From Treponema sp. (lineage in GTDB: Bacteria > Spirochaetota > Spirochaetia > Treponematales > Breznakiellaceae): a DNA stretch of 53,704 bases. A program made the translations under genes and the position numbers. Below the pieces are notes generated by a model. The model was given only the letters and a program-made list of their open reading frames with translations, did no database searches and had not been told where the DNA came from. Where the stretch lies: positions 2,040 through 55,743 of the forward strand of contig WQSW01000008.1 of assembly GCA_009787695.1 (NCBI GenBank), written 5' to 3'. Below are positions 40,441-47,927 of this stretch, piece by piece. Numbering within the stretch: the stretch's first letter is position 1; each line of letters opens with the position of its first letter.

Positions 40441-43400
40441 AGCGGTTGTTAAAGAATTGCAGAATTCTTTTTTTCTTTTTATTTATTTTATGCCTTGCAG
40501 GGTGTGTTAAAAAAACAGAAGAAATTCATTTATCTCCGATTCAAACATTTCAATCATATATAGATATTCCCGGTATAACAAACGAGGAAATTGCTGCCAT
40601 AAAGTTATTGCAAAAAAATCACGCTTCTTTTAATTACGGAGTGATTCATTCAACAGAAGCGTTTATAAAAAATGACGGCAGATTCGGAGGTTATTCTTCG
40701 TTGTTATGCGAATTACTGTCAAATCTTTTCGGGATTCCTTTTAATCTTAAAATATTCAACTCGAATGATTTACTGGATAAATTAGATTCAGGGGAGATTG
40801 ATTTTTCCGGTAATATGATGACCAGCGAAGAATATTTAAAAAAATATATAATGTCCGACACAATTGCAGAACGGCAATTTGTAAGGATCAGACTGGAAAG
40901 CAGCCCCTCTGTTGAACAAATTCAAGAGAAGCGCAAGGTAAAATATGCGTTTGCCGCTGACACGCCGATAGAAGACGCTGTCGGGGCTGTGATCGGAAGA
41001 GATTCATATGAACCTGTAATGGTAGATAATTATTCGCAAGCATATCAAGTTCTTGAAAACGGAGAAGCAGACGCTTACATTGCGTCAAGTGTTAATGCCG
41101 TTGCATTTATTGATTACGATGATATAATCATCGAAGATTTTTTCCCTTTAATTTTTAATCCGGTATCAATGGCGGCTGCAAAACAATCTTTGCAGCCGAT
41201 AATTTCTGTTTTTACAAAAGCTTTGCGGAACGGCATGATGCCGTATTTAAATAAATTATATAATCAGGGATACAAAGATTATTTAAAACATAAAATGTCT
41301 GTGTGGCTTACAAATGATGAGCGTGTTTATATTAATAAAATGACTGCACAAAATAATTCAATCCCTATTGCAGCCTACAACAGCAATTACCCGCTTAGTT
41401 TTTATAATATACGCGAAAGAGAATGGCAGGGTATTTATTTTGATTTATTAGAAGAAGTAAAATTACTTACGGGGCTTAATTTTAATGTTGCACATGATGA
41501 GTTTACCGGATTTCTTGTTATAAATGAAATGCTTTTAAGCGGAAAAGCTGTTTTAATTCCTGAGTTGATTTGGAAAAAAGAAAGGGAAGAATTATATATT
41601 TGGTCTGATAATGTTATTTTAAATGATCATTATGCGCTTGCTTCAAAAATAGAGCATTCTAATATCACACTGAATGATATCTTGCATGAAAGAATCGGTC
41701 TTGCAAGAAATACAATTCATGCTGAAATGTTTATGCAATGGTTTCCAAACCACATGAATATTGTTCAATACGATTCCATAGATGATGCTTTTAAAGGTTT
41801 ACAGAATAATGAAGTAGACATGGTTATGACAACGCAAAGAAGGCTTTTGCAGATAACGCATTTTATGGAAAATCCGGGTTATAAGGCAAATATTATTTTT
41901 AACCAGCCTATAGAAACCAGATTTGTTTTTAATAAGAATCAATCTATTTTACGTTCTATTATTGAAAAAGCGTTAAAATTAACCAATGTTGACGGGATTG
42001 CAGTACAATGGACGCAGAGAACCTATGATTACCGCACAAAAGTAATAGAAGCGCAAAGACCGCTGATGTTAGGTGCAATCATTTTATTCAGTTTAATTTT
42101 AATTTTAGCAACAATTATTTTTATTGTAAGTAAAGTTCAGTCAATTAAATTAAAAAAAGATCATGAGCGTACCAGAGTTATGCTGGATACACTTCCTATG
42201 GCATGCTTTATTGGAAATGCGGACGGATCGATCTACGATTGCAATACCGAAGCAGTGCGGCTTTTTGAATTAAAAAACAAAAAGGAATTTATCGATAATT
42301 TTAAAAAACTTTCGCCGGAATATCAGCCCGACGGGCGAAAATCAATTGATGCGACACTTAATAACGGGTTTATGGCAATGAAAGACGGTAAATATGTTTT
42401 TAATTGGACGCATCAATTACTGGATAAAACTCAAATCCCTACAGTTGTCACACTTGAATCTGTTGTTTACAGAAATGAAAAAGTCCTGATAGCTTATGTC
42501 CGCGATATACGCGAGCAAAGAAAAATGATGGGAGAGATCGAGAGGCAAAACGAACTTTTTAAAGCGGTGAACAGTGTGTCATCAATTTTGCTTGATCCGG
42601 ATATTCAAAACTTTGATGATAATTTAATAATATCGATGGGTATTTTAGCGAAAGCAGTGGATGTCGATCGTGTATGTATATGGAAAAATCATAAAAAAGA
42701 CGGGAGGCTGTGCTGCACCTTAACTTACGATTGGGTAAGCAGTTTCCGTCCGCCTGTGTTAGGTGAATATTACGAAGAAGCGTTTTATGATGAAACCTTG
42801 CCGGGTTGGGAAGAAATTCTTTCTCAGGGGAAATGTATTAATAACCTTGTTCGTGATTTATCTGCTGCTGAGCAAATGATGTTTAAGGCAATAAGAGTTT
42901 TATCAGTTTTTATTGCACCTGTGTTTGTACACGATTTATTCTGGGGTTTTGTCGGCTTTGATAATTGCCATAATGAGCGTGCATTCACGGATAATGAAAG
43001 TATGATTATGCGCTCTTCAGGACGCATGATCGCTAATGCATTTATCCGTAACGGTATGACCCAAAATCTTCTTGATATTACAACAAAGCTGGAAGCAGCG
43101 GTAGATAAGGCAAATGAAGCGAACACAATTAAAACAAAATCGCTTAACTCTCTTGAGCGTATACTTGATAGTATAGATGCGTTTATTTATGTAACTGTTC
43201 CCGGTACAGGCGAATTGCTTTTTGTTAATAAAAAAATGAAAAAAACGTTTAACATTGAGCATGATGATATTGTCGGGAAGTATTGTTACAAAGTTTTCGG
43301 AAGGAACACCGATCAGATGTGCGATTTTTGTCCGTGCTTTCAGCTTAATTATGAGCCGGATAAGATCATCGTTTGGGATGAATATGCTGATGTTCTTGAT

Positions 43401-45347
43401 CGTTATATCCGTCATGCAGATTGCTATATTGATTGGCCCAGTGGCGAAAAAGTTCATTTGCAGCATGCTGTTGATATTACAGAATTGCTTGTTGCAAAAG
43501 AACAAGCCGAACAAAGCAGCCGTTACAAAAGCGCATTCCTTGCAACAGTGAGTCATGAGATACGCACTCCGATGAACTCAATTTTAGGTATAGCGGAAAT
43601 CCAGCTGCAAGATGAAGACCTTCGTCCGGAAACAGAAGATGCGTTTAGTAAAATATATGAGTCAGGCGATTTGCTGCTTAATATTATTAATGACATTCTT
43701 GATCTTTCAAAAATCGAAGCCGGTAAATTAGAAATCGCTCCTGTCAGATACGATATAACAAGTTTAATTAATGATACCGCCCAATTAAATTGCCTGCGTT
43801 ATGAAAGCAAGCCGATATTATTCAGCGTTCAAATTGATGAAAACACTCCTCTTGAATTATTCGGTGATGAGCTTCGTATTAAACAAGTGTTGAATAACGT
43901 TCTTTCTAATGCGTTTAAATATACCGATGAAGGCGAAGTTGTTTTTACAGTTAGCTCTGAAATTACTTCAGAAGTGCAAACTGTTTTAACTGCACAAACA
44001 CATGATAATGTTGTGCTTGTTTTTAAAGTCAGCGATACAGGGCATGGGATGTCGGATAAACAAATTAAAAAACTTTTTGATGAGTATACACGCTTTGATA
44101 CTGATGCTAACCGTACTACAGTCGGCACAGGTCTTGGTATGAATATTACAAAACGTCTTGTTGATTTAATGGACGGAAACATTATTGTAAAGAGCGATCC
44201 GGGAAAAGGTTCTGTGTTTACGGTGAGCATTCCGCAAAAACGTATCGGCACATTTGTCTGCGGTCCAACATTCGCCGATGATTTGAGAAATTTCCGTTTT
44301 AAAACAGGTACAATCAAGAAAAAAACACAATTTTTGCGGGAATATATGCCTTACGGAAATGTTCTTGTCGTTGATGATGTTGAGTCAAATATTTATGTTA
44401 CCAAAGGTTTATTATTGCCATACGGTTTAAATATAGAGACAGCAACAAACGGGTTTGAAGCAATTGAAAAAATAAAAAACGGCAATGTATACGACATTGT
44501 ATTCATGGATCATATGATGCCTAAAATGGACGGCATAGAAGCAACAAAAATTATCCGCAATATGGGATACACCAATACAATAATTGCATTAACCGCCAAT
44601 GCTCTGATAGGACGGGCTGAGATGTTCCTTAGAAACGGATTTGACAGTTTTATTTCTAAACCGATTGATTCGCGCGAGCTAAATCTTTTATTAAATGATT
44701 ATATAAGAAATAAAAAACCGCCTGAAATTGTTAATGCAGCACGGCGTGAACAAAAAGAAAAAAACTCAAAAACTGCACAAACAAAATTTGCAGTTTTTGA
44801 AAATATTAAAAGTGTATTTGAAAAAGATGCGTTTTTTGTACAAGACGCGGAAAATGCAATAACAGTACTCAGCAATTTATATAAAATAATAGATAACATA
44901 GAAGACGATGAGTTAAAATTGTATATCACTACGGTTCATGGAATGAAAAGCGCTCTTTCCAACATCGGCGAAAAAGATTTGTCTGCCAATGCATATAAAT
45001 TGGAAAGAGCGGGCGACGAAAAGAATTTCTCTGTTATAGCAAACGAAACTCCTATCTTTATAGCTGATCTTAAAACTTTAACAGAGAAATTAAAACCGGA
45101 AGATAAAGATAGTGATATAGAATTAAAAGAAGAAGATAAAGTTTATTTACGGGAAAAAATCACATTAATAAAAACTGCTTGTGAATCCTTTGATAATAAT
45201 ACTGCAAAAGAAGTCTTAGAAGATTTAAAAAAGAAAGAATGGACAAGGCAAATAAATCAAATTTTAAGTGAAATTACAGTGCATATTTTACACAGCGCGT
45301 TTAAGAAAGCTGTGGCTGCAGCGGAAAATTTAATTACTATGATTTAA
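40437..45347 (+). CDS. Hybrid histidine kinase 1: two periplasmic binding domains, PAS, GAF, PAS, kinase, REC, HPt-like
   Basis: A 1636-aa protein. The N-terminus ends in a lipobox (LCLAGC, Cys 23), unusual for a kinase. Two solute-binding-protein-type domains follow (about residues 45-285 and 300-540), then one membrane helix (545-567), PAS (580-690), GAF (700-860), a Cys-containing PAS (900-1010), HisKA with SHEIRTPMNS (about 1035-1100), HATPase (1140-1270) and REC (1300-1425; VVDDVE, FMDHMMPKMDG, SKP). An HPt-like helical region has TTVHGMKSALSNIG (about 1500). A 70-residue end domain is shared with kinases 2 and 3. Role: nutrient-like signal sensing across the inner membrane, feeding the REC-HD-GYP output. 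The two binding domains resemble BvgS/EvgS-type sensors. Confidence 0.9.
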   Translation: MKRLLKNCRILFFFLFILCLAGCVKKTEEIHLSPIQTFQSYIDIPGITNEEIAAIKLLQKNHASFNYGVIHSTEAFIKNDGRFGGYSSLLCELLSNLFGIPFNLKIFNSNDLLDKLDSGEIDFSGNMMTSEEYLKKYIMSDTIAERQFVRIRLESSPSVEQIQEKRKVKYAFAADTPIEDAVGAVIGRDSYEPVMVDNYSQAYQVLENGEADAYIASSVNAVAFIDYDDIIIEDFFPLIFNPVSMAAAKQSLQPIISVFTKALRNGMMPYLNKLYNQGYKDYLKHKMSVWLTNDERVYINKMTAQNNSIPIAAYNSNYPLSFYNIREREWQGIYFDLLEEVKLLTGLNFNVAHDEFTGFLVINEMLLSGKAVLIPELIWKKEREELYIWSDNVILNDHYALASKIEHSNITLNDILHERIGLARNTIHAEMFMQWFPNHMNIVQYDSIDDAFKGLQNNEVDMVMTTQRRLLQITHFMENPGYKANIIFNQPIETRFVFNKNQSILRSIIEKALKLTNVDGIAVQWTQRTYDYRTKVIEAQRPLMLGAIILFSLILILATIIFIVSKVQSIKLKKDHERTRVMLDTLPMACFIGNADGSIYDCNTEAVRLFELKNKKEFIDNFKKLSPEYQPDGRKSIDATLNNGFMAMKDGKYVFNWTHQLLDKTQIPTVVTLESVVYRNEKVLIAYVRDIREQRKMMGEIERQNELFKAVNSVSSILLDPDIQNFDDNLIISMGILAKAVDVDRVCIWKNHKKDGRLCCTLTYDWVSSFRPPVLGEYYEEAFYDETLPGWEEILSQGKCINNLVRDLSAAEQMMFKAIRVLSVFIAPVFVHDLFWGFVGFDNCHNERAFTDNESMIMRSSGRMIANAFIRNGMTQNLLDITTKLEAAVDKANEANTIKTKSLNSLERILDSIDAFIYVTVPGTGELLFVNKKMKKTFNIEHDDIVGKYCYKVFGRNTDQMCDFCPCFQLNYEPDKIIVWDEYADVLDRYIRHADCYIDWPSGEKVHLQHAVDITELLVAKEQAEQSSRYKSAFLATVSHEIRTPMNSILGIAEIQLQDEDLRPETEDAFSKIYESGDLLLNIINDILDLSKIEAGKLEIAPVRYDITSLINDTAQLNCLRYESKPILFSVQIDENTPLELFGDELRIKQVLNNVLSNAFKYTDEGEVVFTVSSEITSEVQTVLTAQTHDNVVLVFKVSDTGHGMSDKQIKKLFDEYTRFDTDANRTTVGTGLGMNITKRLVDLMDGNIIVKSDPGKGSVFTVSIPQKRIGTFVCGPTFADDLRNFRFKTGTIKKKTQFLREYMPYGNVLVVDDVESNIYVTKGLLLPYGLNIETATNGFEAIEKIKNGNVYDIVFMDHMMPKMDGIEATKIIRNMGYTNTIIALTANALIGRAEMFLRNGFDSFISKPIDSRELNLLLNDYIRNKKPPEIVNAARREQKEKNSKTAQTKFAVFENIKSVFEKDAFFVQDAENAITVLSNLYKIIDNIEDDELKLYITTVHGMKSALSNIGEKDLSANAYKLERAGDEKNFSVIANETPIFIADLKTLTEKLKPEDKDSDIELKEEDKVYLREKITLIKTACESFDNNTAKEVLEDLKKKEWTRQINQILSEITVHILHSAFKKAVAAAENLITMI

Positions 45348-45349
45348 AA

Positions 45350-45376
45350 TTATAAATTTAATTTTTAAATTTATAA
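45350..45376. other. 12-bp perfect AT hairpin between kinases 1 and 2
   Basis: TTATAAATTTAA (45350-45361) and TTAAATTTATAA (45365-45376) are exact reverse complements around TTT. No T tract follows, so it is not a normal terminator; it could be an mRNA processing or stability element within the operon. Confidence 0.45.
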
Positions 45377-45401
45377 ATGCAAATTAGTAAACGGAGATAA
45401 C

Positions 45402-47897
45402 ATGACCGCTAGTATTATGCTCACTATTACAATGGTTTCATTATTATTATTTGTCACGATGGGATTATTATATTTCAGACTTATTGTTGAAAGAAGAGAA
45501 GTTAAAAATCGGGATATATTGCTTAATACAGTTAATGAAGTAGCTTCCCTTCTTTTAAGTTCAAAAACAAATCAATTTACCAGAGATATGAATTTTTGCA
45601 TGGGTTTAATTGCATCTGCTGTTAAAGTAGATCGCGTATATGTTTGGAAAAATGTAACAATAGATAATCAGTTATGTCACACGCAAGTTTATGAATGGTC
45701 GGAAGGCGCAAAACCGATGCAAGGACATGAAAGCACAATAAATATGCCGTATGATAATGTTCCGGGCTGGAAAGAAAAACTTTCTTGCGGATATTGCATC
45801 AACGGTATTGTGCGTGATATGACTCCAAAAGAGCAAGAAATATTTGTCCCGCATGATATAATCTCAATTTTAATTGTACCTGTTTTTGTAGATGATCAAT
45901 TCTGGGGTTTTGTCGGTTATGATGATTGTCATAAAGAACGTCATTTTTCTATAAACGAAGAAGCAATTTTACGCTCAGGCAGTTTACTTATCGCGCACGC
46001 CTTAGTCCGTAACGAGATGACAGAAAACCTTTGGGATTCAACCGCGCAAATGGAACAAGCTTTAGATGAAGCACGCAGCGCTAATGAAGCCAAGTCTAAT
46101 TTTCTTGCAACAATGAGTCATGAAATACGCACTCCGATGAATTCGATTATAGGAATAGCGGAAATTCACCTGCAAGACGGTAATCTTAACCCTGACATGA
46201 ATGAAGCGTTTAACAAAATATATGAGTCAGGTGATATGCTTCTTAAAATTATAAACGACATTTTGGATATTTCTAAAATAGAAGCGGGTAAACTGGAGCT
46301 TAACCCTATTAAATACGATGTCCCAAGTTTAATTAACGATACCGCTCAATTAAATTGTTTGCGTTATGAAAGTAAGCCTATATTATTTACTATCAATGCA
46401 GATGAAAACACTCCCAATGATTTAATAGGCGATGAACTTCGCATCAAACAAATTTTAAATAATATTTTATCCAATGCGTTTAAATACACAGATGAAGGAA
46501 AAGTTGATTTTTCTGTAACAAGCGAAAGAAAAATTGTAAACAATGAGTTAGGTGATGAAGTAATGATTGTTTTCTGTGTTAAAGATACTGGTCAAGGTAT
46601 GACGCAAGATCAAATAGGAAAACTTTTCAATGAGTTCACGCGATTTAATATTGAAAATAATCGTACAACTGTAGGTACAGGATTAGGTTTAAGTATTACA
46701 AAACGCCTTGTTGATTTAATGAACGGAAGTATCATTGTAGAAAGCGAACTTGGCAGAGGAACGAGTATAACAGTTTACATTCCGCAAAAACGCATAGGTA
46801 CTGATGTATGCGGTCCTGAAATTGCAGAAAAATTGCGTAATTTCCGTTTTGAAAGTGCTGCGTTTAAAAAGAAAATGCAATTTTCGCGTGAATATATGCC
46901 TTACGGGAATGTTCTTGTTGTTGATGATGTTGTCTCAAATATTTATGTTACTAAAGGAATGCTAAAACCTTACGGATTGAATATCGATACTGTTTTCAGC
47001 GGCTTTGAAGCGATTGATAAAATAAAAAACGGCAATAAGTATGATATTGTTTTTATGGATCATATGATGCCCAGAATGGACGGTATTGAAGCGACAAAAA
47101 TAATTCGCGGTATGGGATATACAAAAACGATAATTGCACTTACTGCCAATGCATTAATCGGACGAGAACATATGTTTTTACAAAACGGTTTTGACGGTTT
47201 TATTTCCAAACCGATAGACTCGCGTGAATTAAATCTTGTGCTGATAGAATTTATTAAAAATAAAAAACCTCCTGAAATTATTGAAGCTGCAAAACAAGAA
47301 CGTGCAAAACATCTTACTAATGAAGATGCAAACTTCGTTTGTGCTTCCAAAGAGTCAAGCAGCGAAATGGAAAAATGTTTTGTACAAGATGCAGAAGAAG
47401 CCATTAATGTTTTGGAAAAACTGGGAGAAAGTTATGCTGAGTATAACGAAGAAGAAAAAAAGCTTTATACAACTACCGTTCATGGAATGAAAAGCGTTCT
47501 TGCCAATCTTGGTAAAAAGGATTTATCTGCAATTGCAGCAATACTTGAACTTGCCGGAGAAGAAAATAACACAGCATTAATGCAAAGAGAAACCGCATTT
47601 TTTAAGTTATCGCTTAAAATAATGATTGAAGAATTTAAAAAGAAAAAAGAAAGCAAAGAAGAAATTGAAAATATCTCTGATGAAGATATAGTTTATTTAA
47701 ATGAAAAAATACAATTAATTAAACAAGCTTGTGCAAATATTGATAAAAATGCGGTAAAAGAAGTATTGGATAGTTTAAAACAAAAAAAATGGACTAGCCG
47801 AATTAATAAAGTATTAGATGAAATATCTTTGCATATATTACATAGTGCTTTTAAAAAAGCTATAGCAGTAGCAGAGCTATTCTTAAACCCTAATTAA
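45402..47897 (+). CDS. Hybrid histidine kinase 2: GAF, kinase, REC, HPt-like
   Basis: An 831-aa protein. One N-terminal membrane helix (residues 3-27) is followed directly by a GAF domain (about 40-205; VDRVYVWKN, FWGFVGYDDCH) homologous to the GAF of kinase 1. Next come HisKA with SHEIRTPMNSIIG (about 243), HATPase (about 340-465), REC (about 500-625; VVDDVVSNIY, FMDHMMPRMDG, SKP) and the HPt-like TTVHGMKSVLANLG with the common C-terminal end. It has no periplasmic domain, so it presumably senses an internal or membrane signal. GGAG precedes the ATG. It sits 54 nt after kinase 1 and 30 nt before kinase 3. Confidence 0.92.
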   Translation: MTASIMLTITMVSLLLFVTMGLLYFRLIVERREVKNRDILLNTVNEVASLLLSSKTNQFTRDMNFCMGLIASAVKVDRVYVWKNVTIDNQLCHTQVYEWSEGAKPMQGHESTINMPYDNVPGWKEKLSCGYCINGIVRDMTPKEQEIFVPHDIISILIVPVFVDDQFWGFVGYDDCHKERHFSINEEAILRSGSLLIAHALVRNEMTENLWDSTAQMEQALDEARSANEAKSNFLATMSHEIRTPMNSIIGIAEIHLQDGNLNPDMNEAFNKIYESGDMLLKIINDILDISKIEAGKLELNPIKYDVPSLINDTAQLNCLRYESKPILFTINADENTPNDLIGDELRIKQILNNILSNAFKYTDEGKVDFSVTSERKIVNNELGDEVMIVFCVKDTGQGMTQDQIGKLFNEFTRFNIENNRTTVGTGLGLSITKRLVDLMNGSIIVESELGRGTSITVYIPQKRIGTDVCGPEIAEKLRNFRFESAAFKKKMQFSREYMPYGNVLVVDDVVSNIYVTKGMLKPYGLNIDTVFSGFEAIDKIKNGNKYDIVFMDHMMPRMDGIEATKIIRGMGYTKTIIALTANALIGREHMFLQNGFDGFISKPIDSRELNLVLIEFIKNKKPPEIIEAAKQERAKHLTNEDANFVCASKESSSEMEKCFVQDAEEAINVLEKLGESYAEYNEEEKKLYTTTVHGMKSVLANLGKKDLSAIAAILELAGEENNTALMQRETAFFKLSLKIMIEEFKKKKESKEEIENISDEDIVYLNEKIQLIKQACANIDKNAVKEVLDSLKQKKWTSRINKVLDEISLHILHSAFKKAIAVAELFLNPN

Positions 47898-47927
47898 ATA
47901 GTATGATATAAAAAGGCGGGTAAGTAT

